Below are positions 11,295 to 20,083 of a stretch of DNA of 55,902 nt, piece by piece; within the stretch, counting starts at the first letter, position 1, and each line of letters begins with the position of its first letter. Source of the DNA: Clostridia bacterium (GTDB taxonomy: Bacteria > Bacillota > Clostridia > Oscillospirales > Acutalibacteraceae); contig JAKSQK010000010.1 of NCBI GenBank assembly GCA_024404145.1, positions 1 to 55,902 on the forward strand, read 5' to 3'. The notes beneath the pieces were generated by a model. That model did not search any database. It worked only from the letters and a program-made list of their open reading frames with translations, and was not told the origin of the DNA. Both the position numbers and the translations under genes were made by a program.

Positions 11295-11501
11295 ATGAAA
11301 CAAGGAATTCATCCTGAATATGAAAAGGTAACCGTTAGATGTGCTTGCGGTGCAGAATTTGAAACCCGTTCTACCAAAAAAGATATCCGTTTGGATATTT
11401 GCTCTAAATGTCATCCGTTCTTTACCGGCAGACAAAAATTAGTTGATACCGGCGGTCGTGTTGATAGATTTAATAAGCGCTTTGGTTTAGAAGAAAAATA
11501 A
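11295..11501 (+). CDS. rpmE: 50S ribosomal protein L31
   Basis: A 68-residue ribosomal protein on the large subunit near the central protuberance. It is the zinc-binding (C+) type with Cys16, Cys18, Cys36 and Cys39. In other bacteria such forms are replaced by a zinc-free paralogue when zinc is scarce, but none is seen in this window. The ATG at 11295 follows a GAAGGGAG site and starts the conserved [14 protein letters not shown] nine bases upstream is in frame but less likely. A strong terminator follows directly. Confidence 0.96.
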   Translation: MKQGIHPEYEKVTVRCACGAEFETRSTKKDIRLDICSKCHPFFTGRQKLVDTGGRVDRFNKRFGLEEK

Positions 11502-11512
11502 TTTTGTTTTTT

Positions 11513-11550
11513 GCCGCAACTACTCTTTTTCAGTGTAGTTGCGGTTTTTT
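11513..11550 (+). terminator. Rho-independent terminator after rpmE
   Basis: A 10-bp stem with arms at 11514-11523 and 11535-11544 is followed by six T residues. It ends the rpoBC-rpmE unit. Confidence 0.9.
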
Positions 11551-11571
11551 AGATTTTGAGGTGAAAAGGTA

Positions 11572-12201
11572 ATGGGAGATTATATAACGATAAATGAAAT
11601 TTCCGTAGGAAACTATGAGGAAAAGCATTCAAAGTTTACGGCAACTTTATATCCCGTTACATCAGAAGCTGAAGCCAACGAAATATTAGCGGCGCATAAG
11701 AAAAAATATTTTGATGCAAAACATAATGTTTATGCCTTTGTTTTGCATGATAATACCGCCAGATTTTCCGATGACGGCGAACCGCACGGCACCGCCGCAA
11801 AACCTATGCTTGAAACACTGATTCATAGCGGAATAACAGATGCTTTAATTGTTTGCACAAGATATTTCGGCGGAATTTTGCTCGGAACGGGCGGACTTGT
11901 AAGGGCATATACCTGCGCCGCAAAAGAAGCGATAGAAAACGCAATTCCGATAAAAATGACCGAATGCAGTATTTTGAGCATAACCGTTCCGTATAATATG
12001 CAGTCGCTTGTTATGTCCCTTTTTTCGGATATGGGCATTACTATAATAAATACAGAGTTTTCCGATAATGTTATTTTTGAAATTGCAATGGCAAAACCGC
12101 TGTTAGATGAATTTTCGAAAAAACTTTGCGAGTTGACTTCGGATAAACTAAGGGCCGAGCATAAGGCCGATAAAATTTTGCCGATAAATGCAAAAAATTG
12201 A
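11572..12201 (+). CDS. YigZ/IMPACT family protein
   Basis: A 209-residue member of the UPF0029/IMPACT family. The N-terminal domain shows the family's KKYFDAKHNVYAFVL and SDDGEPHGTAAKPMLE segments, followed by TRYFGGILLGTGGLVRAY. The C-terminal ~70 residues form the smaller ferredoxin-like domain. Bacterial members are small cytoplasmic proteins, with ribosome or translation links suggested by the eukaryotic relative IMPACT. The biochemical activity is not established. It is a lone gene after the rpmE terminator. Confidence 0.9.
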   Translation: MGDYITINEISVGNYEEKHSKFTATLYPVTSEAEANEILAAHKKKYFDAKHNVYAFVLHDNTARFSDDGEPHGTAAKPMLETLIHSGITDALIVCTRYFGGILLGTGGLVRAYTCAAKEAIENAIPIKMTECSILSITVPYNMQSLVMSLFSDMGITIINTEFSDNVIFEIAMAKPLLDEFSKKLCELTSDKLRAEHKADKILPINAKN

Positions 12202-12261
12202 AGGACTTTTAATTTTTTTGGCTTATAATATATATGAGAAGATTTTTAAGGGGGCGAAAAT

Positions 12262-13263
12262 ATGGATACTATCCGTGAACAAATCGAGGCATTGGAGAGC
12301 AGTACTCTTTCTCCGTTTGCCGCAAAAAGCAGCGAAACAAGCGGAAGAGCGCAATGGGAAGAAAAATGCGAACTCAGAACCGATTACCAAAGGGATAGGG
12401 ATAGAATTATCCATTCAAAAGCATTCCGCCGCCTAAAACATAAAACACAGGTTTTTATATCCCCCGAATCCGACCATTACAGAACAAGACTTACGCATAC
12501 GCTTGAAGTTTCGCAGGTTGCGAGAACTATTGCTCGGGCGCTTCGGCTTAACGAGGATTTAACCGAAGCCATTGCTTTGGGGCACGACCTTGGGCATACT
12601 CCCTTCGGCCATGCCGGCGAGAGGGCGCTTAACGACCTTAACAATGCAGGATTTACGCACTATGAACAAAGCGTAAGAGTTTGCGAAAAACTTGAAAAAA
12701 ACGGCAAAGGTCTTAATCTTACATCTGAGGTACTCGATGGTATTTTGCATCATACAAAAGATGAATGGCCTTTAACTAATGAAGGCAAAATTGTACGGTT
12801 GAGCGACCGAATAGCATACATAAATCATGATATAGACGATGCCGTAAGAGCCGATATTATAAGCGAATCGGATATTCCGAAAGAAATAACCGATTTTTTG
12901 GGTGATAAAAAAAGTGTCAGAATAGATAAACTTGTTAAATCGGTTGTTGTAAACTCTAACGGATACAATATCGAAATGGATAAAGAAACCGAAAAATACT
13001 ATGATATGCTCCATGAGTTTTTGTTTGAAAAGGTTTACAGAAACAATAAGGCAAAAGCGGAAGAATCAAAGGTTTTCGGTCTTATTGAAGGGCTTTTCAG
13101 ATACTATACATATAATATAAATAAAATGCCGGAAGAGTATGTTTCCATTGCAAAAAGAGAATCCGGCGAAAGGGCGGTTACCGATTATATTGCAAGTATG
13201 ACCGACCATTTTGCCGTTACAACATATAATAATATATTTGTTCCGAAATTCTGGACATTTTAA
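12262..13263 (+). CDS. dgt: Deoxyguanosinetriphosphate triphosphohydrolase-like protein
   Basis: An HD-domain dNTPase that splits dNTPs to nucleoside and triphosphate. At 333 residues it is of the shorter Firmicute type. Metal ligands come from RTRLTHTLEV and HDLGHTPFGHAGE; a further conserved stretch is RLSDRIAYINHDIDDA. The ATG follows TAAGGGGGCG. It sits directly upstream of dnaG-rpoD, a common order in Clostridia, linking dNTP control with replication initiation. The true substrate preference (dGTP or other dNTPs) cannot be read from the sequence. Confidence 0.9.
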   Translation: MDTIREQIEALESSTLSPFAAKSSETSGRAQWEEKCELRTDYQRDRDRIIHSKAFRRLKHKTQVFISPESDHYRTRLTHTLEVSQVARTIARALRLNEDLTEAIALGHDLGHTPFGHAGERALNDLNNAGFTHYEQSVRVCEKLEKNGKGLNLTSEVLDGILHHTKDEWPLTNEGKIVRLSDRIAYINHDIDDAVRADIISESDIPKEITDFLGDKKSVRIDKLVKSVVVNSNGYNIEMDKETEKYYDMLHEFLFEKVYRNNKAKAEESKVFGLIEGLFRYYTYNINKMPEEYVSIAKRESGERAVTDYIASMTDHFAVTTYNNIFVPKFWTF

Positions 13264-13303
13264 CAAACGGTTTTCAAAAAAATTCAGGAAAGGGTGATAC
13301 AGT

Positions 13304-15073
13304 TTGGCAATACCGGAAGAAATAATCAATGAAATTAAATATAAAAATGATATTGAAACTGCTGTTTCGCCTTATGTCAGTCTAAAAAGGCGAGGCAAAA
13401 ATCTTGTTGGTTTATGCCCTTTCCACGGCGAAAAAACCCCGTCGTTTACCATATATCCCGAAAACGGATCTTTCTACTGTTTCGGTTGCGGTGTCGGCGG
13501 AGACGTTTTTACATTTACAAAACTTATAGAAAGTCTCGATTATATTGAGGCGGTTAAACTTCTGGCAGAAAGAAGCGGAATTTCCATTCCGGAAAGCGGA
13601 TATGACGATTCCTATTCAAAACTTAAAGATAATATTTATGAGATAAACAGAGAAACGGCAAAGTTTTTCCATGAATATCTTATGAGCCCCGACGGCAAAT
13701 GGGCGCTCGATTATTTGAAGGGCAGAGGACTTTCGCTTTCAACAATAAAGCATTTCGGTTTGGGCGCCGCCCCGAATTCTTGGGATTCTCTTATTAACCA
13801 TCTTAAATCAAAGGGCTTTTCAATTTCCGATATGTTGGCGGCAAATGTTATAGGAAAAAGCCAAAGAGGAACTTATTACGACCGTTTCAGAAACAGGGTT
13901 ATGTTCCCCATAATAAATATAAGAGGAAAGGTAATCGCTTTCAGCGGAAGGGCAATGCCCGATGATGATAAAGCGGGTGCCAAGTATGTAAATACCGCTG
14001 ATACCCCCGTTTATAAAAAGAGCGAAAATCTTTTCGGAATGAATTTTGCAAAAAATTCCTGCGATGAAAGGATAATTCTCGTTGAGGGAAATATGGATGT
14101 TATTTCGCTTCATCAGGCGGGATTTACTAATACTGTTGCCGCCCTCGGAACTTCCTTTACAAACGAACAGGCAAACATTATTTCAAGATATACAAAAGAA
14201 ATTGTTTTGATGCTTGATGCGGATGCCGCCGGTCAAAAGGCGGTTAAAAGAGCGGGAGAAATACTTAAAAATACCGGACTTGAAGTCAGGGTTGTAGTAG
14301 TTCCCGACGGCAAAGACCCCGATGAATACATAAAGAAAAACGGCAAAGAAAGATTTGATGCGCTTTTGAATGGTGCCGTAAGCGAAATAGAATATAAGCT
14401 TTTAACCGCCGTTAGCGGTATTGATACCGATAGCGATGACGGTAAAGTTCAGTATTTAAGCCGAGCCGCTCAAATCATCGCCGAAAGCAATGATATAATA
14501 ACAAGAGACCTTTATATAGGCAAAATGTCGGAAAAATACGGAATTTCAAGAACGGCTTTCAATGCAAAGGTCGAGGAAATCCGCAAAAAGAAGGCAAAGG
14601 CAAACCGAAAAAAAGAAATAAACAATATTATTCACCCGAAATTTGACAACTCCGATGTAAATCCCGAAAGGCGAAAATATCCGAGCGCCGTTGTTGCCGA
14701 AGAAACGGTAATTTCGGTTTTGCTTTCCCATCCTGACTTTTTCGAGCAAACCTATGAAAAATTAAAGCCCGAAGATATGATAACGGCTTTTAACTCCCGT
14801 ATTTATTCGCTTGTTTGCAACTGTATCAACGAGGGAAACAACCCCGAACTCTCATATTTCGGAGAGTCGTTAAATACGGCGGAATTCAGTTTTCTGACCT
14901 CGCTTTTCAACAGCGAATCGGGTCGAAAAAACTCGCTGACCGTATTAAACGACAGCATAAAGGTTATATTAGATGAGAAAACTAGAATAAAAATGCTTGA
15001 TTCTGCAAACCTTTCTAATGACGACTGGGCAAAATGTATGAATGATTTAATTGAAAATAAAAAAAGGGGATAA
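13304..15073 (+). CDS. dnaG: DNA primase
   Basis: Makes RNA primers at the replication fork. The 589-residue protein has a CHC2 zinc-binding domain at the N-terminus (C38, H41, C59, C62). The TOPRIM catalytic core follows, with [15 protein letters not shown] and the acidic [12 protein letters not shown]. The C-terminal region would contact the DnaB helicase. The start is TTG at 13304 behind an AGGAAAGGGTG site; no ATG fits the conserved N-terminus [11 protein letters not shown]. It ends 4 nt before rpoD, forming the classic macromolecular-synthesis pair. Confidence 0.96.
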   Translation: MAIPEEIINEIKYKNDIETAVSPYVSLKRRGKNLVGLCPFHGEKTPSFTIYPENGSFYCFGCGVGGDVFTFTKLIESLDYIEAVKLLAERSGISIPESGYDDSYSKLKDNIYEINRETAKFFHEYLMSPDGKWALDYLKGRGLSLSTIKHFGLGAAPNSWDSLINHLKSKGFSISDMLAANVIGKSQRGTYYDRFRNRVMFPIINIRGKVIAFSGRAMPDDDKAGAKYVNTADTPVYKKSENLFGMNFAKNSCDERIILVEGNMDVISLHQAGFTNTVAALGTSFTNEQANIISRYTKEIVLMLDADAAGQKAVKRAGEILKNTGLEVRVVVVPDGKDPDEYIKKNGKERFDALLNGAVSEIEYKLLTAVSGIDTDSDDGKVQYLSRAAQIIAESNDIITRDLYIGKMSEKYGISRTAFNAKVEEIRKKKAKANRKKEINNIIHPKFDNSDVNPERRKYPSAVVAEETVISVLLSHPDFFEQTYEKLKPEDMITAFNSRIYSLVCNCINEGNNPELSYFGESLNTAEFSFLTSLFNSESGRKNSLTVLNDSIKVILDEKTRIKMLDSANLSNDDWAKCMNDLIENKKRG

Positions 15074-15077
15074 AATA

Positions 15078-16166
15078 ATGGCTAAAAAGAAAGAAGAAAT
15101 AATCGAAGAAATTATTGAAGATGCGGTTGAGGAAACGGCAGAAAGCGCCGATAATATTTCCGCCGAAGAGGATAGGAAAGATTCTATCGACGATATAGAG
15201 AATGCTCCCGATGATTTGGACGAGCTTTATGAAGAACCGCCTACTCTTGATGTTGATTTTGATGAAGAGCCGAACGAAGATGACCTGCAACTTGAAGAGG
15301 TTGATGTTGAACATCTTGAAGATGATGAAACCTTCAAAATGATGTCGCTTGACGACCCCGTTAAGGTTTACCTTCGTGAAATCGGCAGGGTTCCGCTCTT
15401 GTCTTCCGATGAAGAAATAGAACTTGCCATAAAAATTGCCGATGGCGATGAGGCGGCAAAACAGCGCCTTACCGAAGCAAATTTACGGCTTGTTGTAAGT
15501 ATTGCAAAAAAATATGTCGGCAGAGGAATGTATTTTCTTGACCTTATTCAAGAAGGAAATGTAGGTCTTATTAAGGCAGTCGATAAATTTGATTATACTA
15601 AGGGATTCAAGTTTTCAACCTATGCTACCTGGTGGATAAGACAAGCCATAACAAGAGCCATTGCCGATCAGGCAAGAACTATCCGTATCCCCGTTCATAT
15701 GGTAGAAACAATAAACCGTCTTAAAAAAATCCAAAGTCAGCTTTTGCATGAAAACGGTTATGAGCCGAGCGAGGAACTCATCGCCGAAAAGATGAATCTT
15801 ACGGTTGAGCGTGTCCGTGAAATTATGAGGGTTGCGCAAGAGCCGGTTTCGATGGAAACTCCGATAGGCCCCGAAGAGGATTCAAGACTTATGGACTTTA
15901 TTAGAGATGAGGACGCTTTGGCTCCCGACGATGCCGCATTAAAAACCATAACAAACGAAGATATCGACTCGGTTCTTCATACCTTAACCCAAAGAGAAGA
16001 AGATGTTATCCGTTTGCGCTTCGGTCTTAAAGACGGCAGATGCCATACATTAGAAGAGGTTGGCTCTGAATTTAATGTAACAAGAGAGAGAATAAGACAA
16101 ATAGAGGCAAAGGCGCTGAGAAAACTGCGTCATCCGGTAAGAAGTAATAAGTTCAGGGAGAAGTGA
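15078..16166 (+). CDS. rpoD: Primary sigma factor (sigma-A/RpoD)
   Basis: The housekeeping sigma factor, 362 residues. After an acidic N-terminal stretch (roughly residues 5-85) come region 1.2 with [11 protein letters not shown], region 2 with [17 protein letters not shown] (-10 recognition and melting), region 3 and region 4 with [20 protein letters not shown] (-35 recognition). The ATG at 15078 behind AAAGGGG gives the usual N-terminus; an in-frame TTG at 15051 lies inside dnaG and is less likely. Translational coupling to dnaG is probable. The many TTGACA-17-TATAAT sites in the window match this factor. Confidence 0.96.
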   Translation: MAKKKEEIIEEIIEDAVEETAESADNISAEEDRKDSIDDIENAPDDLDELYEEPPTLDVDFDEEPNEDDLQLEEVDVEHLEDDETFKMMSLDDPVKVYLREIGRVPLLSSDEEIELAIKIADGDEAAKQRLTEANLRLVVSIAKKYVGRGMYFLDLIQEGNVGLIKAVDKFDYTKGFKFSTYATWWIRQAITRAIADQARTIRIPVHMVETINRLKKIQSQLLHENGYEPSEELIAEKMNLTVERVREIMRVAQEPVSMETPIGPEEDSRLMDFIRDEDALAPDDAALKTITNEDIDSVLHTLTQREEDVIRLRFGLKDGRCHTLEEVGSEFNVTRERIRQIEAKALRKLRHPVRSNKFREK

Positions 16167-16172
16167 TAAGCA

Positions 16173-16424
16173 GTGAAATACACATATACTACCCGTGGAG
16201 TTTGTTCAAGAACTATTGAAATAGAAGTTGCCGACGGCATTTTAATTGATGTTAAATACATCGGCGGTTGCAACGGTAACCTTAAAGGAATAGGCGAACT
16301 TGTAAAGGGTATGAAAATTGAAGATGTAATAACAAAACTCGAGGGCATAAGATGCGGTTTTAAGGACACATCTTGCCCCGACCAGTTAGCACAGGCACTT
16401 AAAAACATTAGAGATAAAAACTGA
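16173..16424 (+). CDS. TSCPD domain protein (TIGR03905 type)
   Basis: A protein of 83 residues with the conserved GGCNGNLKGI and the name-giving TSCPDQLA near the C-terminus, plus a further Cys at CG in GIRCGF. The TSCPD domain also occurs at the C-terminus of some ribonucleotide reductases and in small stand-alone proteins of unknown function; the cysteines suggest metal or redox chemistry. The start is GTG at 16173, 6 nt after rpoD, so it is probably co-transcribed. Confidence 0.85.
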   Translation: MKYTYTTRGVCSRTIEIEVADGILIDVKYIGGCNGNLKGIGELVKGMKIEDVITKLEGIRCGFKDTSCPDQLAQALKNIRDKN

Positions 16425-16445
16425 TTTTGTTTTAGGGAGGGGAAT

Positions 16446-16979
16446 ATGGTGTTTGGCGATAACGATATAAAAATAGTCGGCAACAAACCCTCGCTTGATG
16501 TTGAAAAAAACCGAAACAAGGCGAACGAAGAAAGCAATATTTCCGCATCCGATATAAAAAATGCCAAACAAATCGGTAAGCGGGTTGCCGATATATATAT
16601 AAGCGATGTTAAAACGGCGTTCCAAAACAACGATAATGCCGAACTGCTTATGCAAAGACAACTTTTATTATCTTTTGTTGCAACTATCGGTTTTGAGCAG
16701 TATATAAGCGATGATGCGCTTGTCGGTATTGCACAAAAAAGTTTTCTTGATACAATAAAATCAACCGATGTAAATTTATATGTTTCTTCAAGTGATACAG
16801 GCGCATTCTCTTTCTACTATTTGGCATACCGAAGGGGCACAGATGTTGAAAGAAGAATAGGCGAAACCTTTGCCATGCTTTGTTCGCACGACGGCGACCC
16901 GATTTTTGAAGAACTCGGCGAGGCGCTTTACTGCTGGTTTTCATCGGTTGTAAAGTCGGTTGTAAAAGAAGAATTATAA
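16446..16979 (+). CDS. Unknown protein downstream of rpoD
   Basis: I do not recognise this 177-residue protein. The first ~50 residues are charged and likely disordered. The rest looks like an all-alpha soluble domain containing LLMQRQLLLSFVATIGFEQY and ending with an acidic/aromatic segment. There is no signal peptide and no clear catalytic motif. It follows the TSCPD gene by 21 nt with a good AGGGAGGGG site, so it probably shares the dnaG-rpoD transcript. The next feature is a promoter for 5S rRNA. Confidence 0.75.
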   Translation: MVFGDNDIKIVGNKPSLDVEKNRNKANEESNISASDIKNAKQIGKRVADIYISDVKTAFQNNDNAELLMQRQLLLSFVATIGFEQYISDDALVGIAQKSFLDTIKSTDVNLYVSSSDTGAFSFYYLAYRRGTDVERRIGETFAMLCSHDGDPIFEELGEALYCWFSSVVKSVVKEEL

Positions 16980-17014
16980 TGCCAGAAAAACTTTTTGTTT
17001 TTTCAAAAAAACTG

Positions 17015-17043
17015 TTGACAAATATTTTCCCTTGTGATATAAT
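17015..17043 (+). promoter_or_regulatory. Consensus promoter for the 5S rRNA gene
   Basis: TTGACA (17015-17020), 17-bp spacer and TATAAT (17038-17043), both hexamers perfect. The predicted start is near 17050, about 23 nt before mature 5S. This is the strength expected for a stable-RNA promoter. Confidence 0.9.
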
Positions 17044-17050
17044 CTTTTTT

Positions 17051-17066
17051 GTCGCCGAAAGGTGGC
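17051..17066 (+). ncRNA. GNRA-capped hairpin at the predicted 5' end of the 5S precursor
   Basis: A 6-bp stem GTCGCC/GGTGGC (with G-T pairs) closed by a GAAA tetraloop starts almost exactly at the predicted transcription start. It could protect the precursor or act as a processing guide. This is inferred from sequence only. Confidence 0.45.
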
Positions 17067-17072
17067 AGAAAA

Positions 17073-17188
<116 letters not shown>

Positions 17189-17197
17189 ATATGAATT

Positions 17198-17224
17198 AAG
17201 GATTGCAATAGCAATCCTTTTTTT
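17198..17224 (+). terminator. Terminator after 5S rRNA
   Basis: A 9-bp stem with arms at 17198-17206 and 17211-17219, a 4-nt loop and a run of T to 17224. The T run overlaps the stop codon of the convergent yqfD gene. Confidence 0.88.
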
Positions 17225-18365
17225 ATTTCTCTATTTGTTTTTCTTTCGCAATGTTTTCTATTGCGCTCACTGTTAAAACAACGGTGAGCGATTTTTTATT
17301 TTTTATAATCTTTTCTTTTTTTATTTCAGAGGAAATGAAATTTCTTGATTTTATTTCTTGCTCTGCCTGTTTTTTAAGACTTTTTATCAGTAATTCTTCT
17401 GATAGAGTTACCGTTCTCTTTTCCTTCATATAAAAGGTTTTACAAATAATATTAACGGGAAGTTTTTTATCCATCAGAGATAGTTGCTTTTTTGATTTTA
17501 CAGAACGATACGGGGCTTTTACGGCACCTAAATACAGGGGGATTTTAATGCCGAAAAATTCGAGAACTTTTCTTTCTTTTTTCCCTGAGGTAAAATATTT
17601 TTCAAAAGTATAATTACCCGATTTTGAAATTTTATATTTTGTTTTTGCGAGGATAACCCCTTTTGAGGGTTCGATAACTACCGTATCAAAATCTCTGCTA
17701 ATCCCCGAAACGATAATTTCGCCTTTTTTAACCTTATCGCCGACGCTTTTTATTGTTTCGCCCGACTGGACATCAATTTTTGTTATAATCCCATCTGCTT
17801 TTGCAATGAGATTTGAAGGTTTTCTTTCTTTTTTAACGGGCTTTTTAATGTTAAGATTTACGGTTACTTTGCACCCTTCTATGTTGACGGCTGCCCAGTT
17901 GGCATCGGGTACGGTGAGCATAAGTTTTTGAGCAACATAATTTGTATCAATGTTCTTTCTGAGCGCCCCTTCCTTAACTCCTAATTGAGAGAGTGTATTG
18001 ATAACGGCGCCCTCGTCGATTTTTCGGTTAGAGGTTACATTTATTCCGAGAACAAACATTGATGATGCCTCAATTATCAAAATGAAAAGAACGACACCTA
18101 TTATAATACCTTTTCTTGCCAATGCTTTTTTCAGTCCGAATACCAAACCTCTTTTTTTCTTTATTATAATTTTTTGTTTATTCCTGATGCTTCTGAGTTT
18201 CTTGAAATCTTTTGGTTTAAGTCTTGCGAAAACGGTATTTTTATTAAAGCGCAAATGCCAAAGATTTATTCTTTTTTTATGGGCGGTATTCAACAATTTT
18301 TCGTTTTGTTCACCCTTAATTTCTATTTCTAAAAAACCGCATATATTATTTACAAAATCAAACAT
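17223..18365 (-). CDS. yqfD: Sporulation protein YqfD
   Basis: A 380-residue sporulation membrane protein, known in Bacillus as a mother-cell product needed for engulfment or later steps. It has a basic N-terminal cytoplasmic domain, one membrane span near residues 86-108 and a long extracytoplasmic part. That part contains a lipoyl/HlyD-like segment around the ADGIITKIDVQSGETIKSVG region. The ATG at 18365 overlaps the end of yqfC by 8 nt. In Bacillus the pair precedes phoH-ybeY-era; here it stands alone beside 5S rRNA and ylbJ. Expression is expected under a mother-cell sigma factor. Confidence 0.9.
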   Translation of the reverse strand: MFDFVNNICGFLEIEIKGEQNEKLLNTAHKKRINLWHLRFNKNTVFARLKPKDFKKLRSIRNKQKIIIKKKRGLVFGLKKALARKGIIIGVVLFILIIEASSMFVLGINVTSNRKIDEGAVINTLSQLGVKEGALRKNIDTNYVAQKLMLTVPDANWAAVNIEGCKVTVNLNIKKPVKKERKPSNLIAKADGIITKIDVQSGETIKSVGDKVKKGEIIVSGISRDFDTVVIEPSKGVILAKTKYKISKSGNYTFEKYFTSGKKERKVLEFFGIKIPLYLGAVKAPYRSVKSKKQLSLMDKKLPVNIICKTFYMKEKRTVTLSEELLIKSLKKQAEQEIKSRNFISSEIKKEKIIKNKKSLTVVLTVSAIENIAKEKQIEK

Positions 18366-18657
18366 TGCTTTTCTCCCGAAGGCAGAATTCTACCGTTTTG
18401 ATTTTGCCTTTTACCCTGATGGTTTTTTCCTCAAACTCTTCTATTTTGAGATTTTTGCCGTATATCAGAAGACTCCCTGCGTTTATTTTAAGACTTATGT
18501 ATGTATCCGAAAAATCGAGTATGGATTTGCAACCGTCGAGAGTGAGCTCTCTGTCCGATATCATTTCAATGAGACTTTCTCCGACGATGGATTTTGCCTC
18601 GTCGAGAAGTTTTATTTTGTTTTCCTTTTTTGAAATAAATTTTATCTTTTTCCCCAA
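18358..18657 (-). CDS. yqfC: YabP/YqfC family sporulation protein
   Basis: A 99-residue soluble protein of the YabP/YqfC family. It shows the family core SDRELTLDGCKSILDFSDTY and the following SLLIYGKNLKIEEF. The start is TTG at 18657 with an AAGGG-type site about 18 nt upstream, so translation may be modest. It overlaps yqfD by 8 nt, which implies coupling. It is divergent from ylbJ across an 84-bp gap that I could not assign clearly to a sporulation sigma factor. Confidence 0.88.
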   Translation of the reverse strand: MGKKIKFISKKENKIKLLDEAKSIVGESLIEMISDRELTLDGCKSILDFSDTYISLKINAGSLLIYGKNLKIEEFEEKTIRVKGKIKTVEFCLREKSNV

Positions 18658-18741
18658 AGAATATCACTTGCCCTTCATAAATGAATATGATTTTCGCATT
18701 TTAATAATGCTTTTTTGCATAGATTATCTTGGGTGATTTTT

Positions 18742-19758
18742 TTGAGGACAAATAAAAAAAGTTGGCTTTTTCTTATTTTTTCTTTTATTTGCTTAATTCT
18801 TTTTGCCGCATTTCCAAAAATTGCCGTATCGTCTGCCGAAAAAGGGTTACTCCTTTGCGGAAATGTTATAATTCCTTCGCTTTTTCCGATAAATTTTTGC
18901 GCCGTTTTGATTATGAAAATCTTTTCGGAATTTGATTTTCGCAGCTTTTTCTTAAAAAAAGCAGTAATATTTATCCTTTCAATGCTCGGCGGTTATCCTA
19001 CGGGCGCAAAACTGTTAGAGGAAGAGTATAAATCGGGAAACATCTCGAAAAAATTATGCAATACTATGCTTTTGTATTCGGTAAACGGCGGAGTCGGATT
19101 TATAATATCGGCTGTCGGATACGGAATTTTCGGTTCGGTTAAAATCGGCTGTTTTTTCTTCCTTTCGCAGTTTCTTTCGTCGCTTTTTTTAGCGCTGATA
19201 TTAAATCGGTTTTCGAAAAACGAAAAGCCCGTTATAAGAAAAACGAGAACTCAAAATCCTGCCGATGTTTTTGTTTTGTCGGTAAGCGAAACGGCAAATA
19301 CTGTTTTGTCGGTTTGTTCTTATGTATTGATTTTCAGCGTTATAAACGGTTTTCTTCTTAAAAGCAAAATTTTAAGGTATCTATGTTTTTTTACCGAGAT
19401 AACTTCGGCGCTTTCCCTTACAAAAAACATATATTTAACCGCATTTTTGCTTTCTTTCGGCGGTATCAGTATTTTGTGTCAGATACTGTCTAATGCCAAA
19501 GACCTCGAAATAAACATTAAAAATCTCATAATTTCAAGAATTGTTTGCGGACTTCTTTCTTCGGGGTTTATGTTCGTATTTCTTAAAGTTTTTTGCCCGT
19601 CGGCAGAAGTTTTTTCAAACAATATTTATTTTGTCTCCAAAGCCATTGTTTCAAAACCTTCGGTTACACTCTCGCTTTTAATGATGATTATTCTTTTGAT
19701 AATTTCGCTTGAAGGCAAAAAAATAGGTGGAAATTTGAAGTTTGATTTGTTAAAATAG
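18742..19758 (+). CDS. ylbJ: YlbJ-like sporulation integral membrane protein
   Basis: A polytopic membrane protein of 338 residues with about eight hydrophobic segments. The conserved signature GGYPTGAKLLEEEY near residue 90 and YSVNGGVGF match YlbJ, required for spore cortex formation in Bacillus. In Clostridium its relatives are linked to spore dipicolinate and cortex phenotypes. The TTG at 18742 follows a GGGTGAT site; another TTG at 18715 is in frame but lacks a site. It is divergent from yqfC-yqfD, so sporulation genes are clustered here. Confidence 0.85.
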   Translation: MRTNKKSWLFLIFSFICLILFAAFPKIAVSSAEKGLLLCGNVIIPSLFPINFCAVLIMKIFSEFDFRSFFLKKAVIFILSMLGGYPTGAKLLEEEYKSGNISKKLCNTMLLYSVNGGVGFIISAVGYGIFGSVKIGCFFFLSQFLSSLFLALILNRFSKNEKPVIRKTRTQNPADVFVLSVSETANTVLSVCSYVLIFSVINGFLLKSKILRYLCFFTEITSALSLTKNIYLTAFLLSFGGISILCQILSNAKDLEINIKNLIISRIVCGLLSSGFMFVFLKVFCPSAEVFSNNIYFVSKAIVSKPSVTLSLLMMIILLIISLEGKKIGGNLKFDLLK

Positions 19759-19778
19759 CTATGTGAGGAGTTGAAAAT

Positions 19779-20000
19779 ATGGGTAATAAATTTTTTAACA
19801 TAAAAAAGAACAAAAGTTGCAGTTGCTGTGTTTTCGGAGAAGTATCCCCGTATCTTGACGAAGTTTTTTGCAAAAAGCGGGGAGTTTGCGAAAAAAGGGA
19901 TTATTGCCGTCATTTCAAATACGATGTTTTGAAACGCCAACCCGAGCGGATAACTCCCGATAAAGACTTTACTCCCGAAGACTTTTCTATTGAGCCGTAA
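19779..20000 (+). CDS. Small cysteine-rich protein of unknown function
   Basis: Not recognised by function. It has 73 residues with six cysteines (about 14, 16, 17, 31, 37 and 43) and one histidine in the YCRHF segment, a spacing that suggests zinc or Fe-S binding. The C-terminal ~25 residues are charged and probably disordered. The ATG follows a GAGGAG site. It begins 20 nt after ylbJ and ends 14 nt before the pgk promoter, so it probably belongs to the ylbJ transcript. Confidence 0.7.
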   Translation: MGNKFFNIKKNKSCSCCVFGEVSPYLDEVFCKKRGVCEKRDYCRHFKYDVLKRQPERITPDKDFTPEDFSIEP

Positions 20001-20014
20001 ATAATAAAAATATG

Positions 20015-20042
20015 TTGAAAATTACGAAATTTGTGGTAAAAT
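20015..20042 (+). promoter_or_regulatory. Promoter of pgk-tpiA-gpmI
   Basis: TTGAAA (20015-20020), 16-bp spacer and TAAAAT (20037-20042), with TG one base ahead of the -10. Confidence 0.7.
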
Positions 20043-20083
20043 AATACTGTTAGGAATTTAACAATGTGAAAGGATGTATTCGA

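Noticed and set aside
12198..12229. Possible promoter of dgt (TTGAAG and TATAAT)
   Set aside because: The spacer is 20 bp, outside the useful range. The TATAAT alone may work, but I could not support a full promoter.
18658..18741. Sigma-E-like CATATT in the yqfC-ylbJ gap
   Set aside because: A -35-like CATATT is present on the minus strand but no acceptable -10 follows at 14-15 bp.
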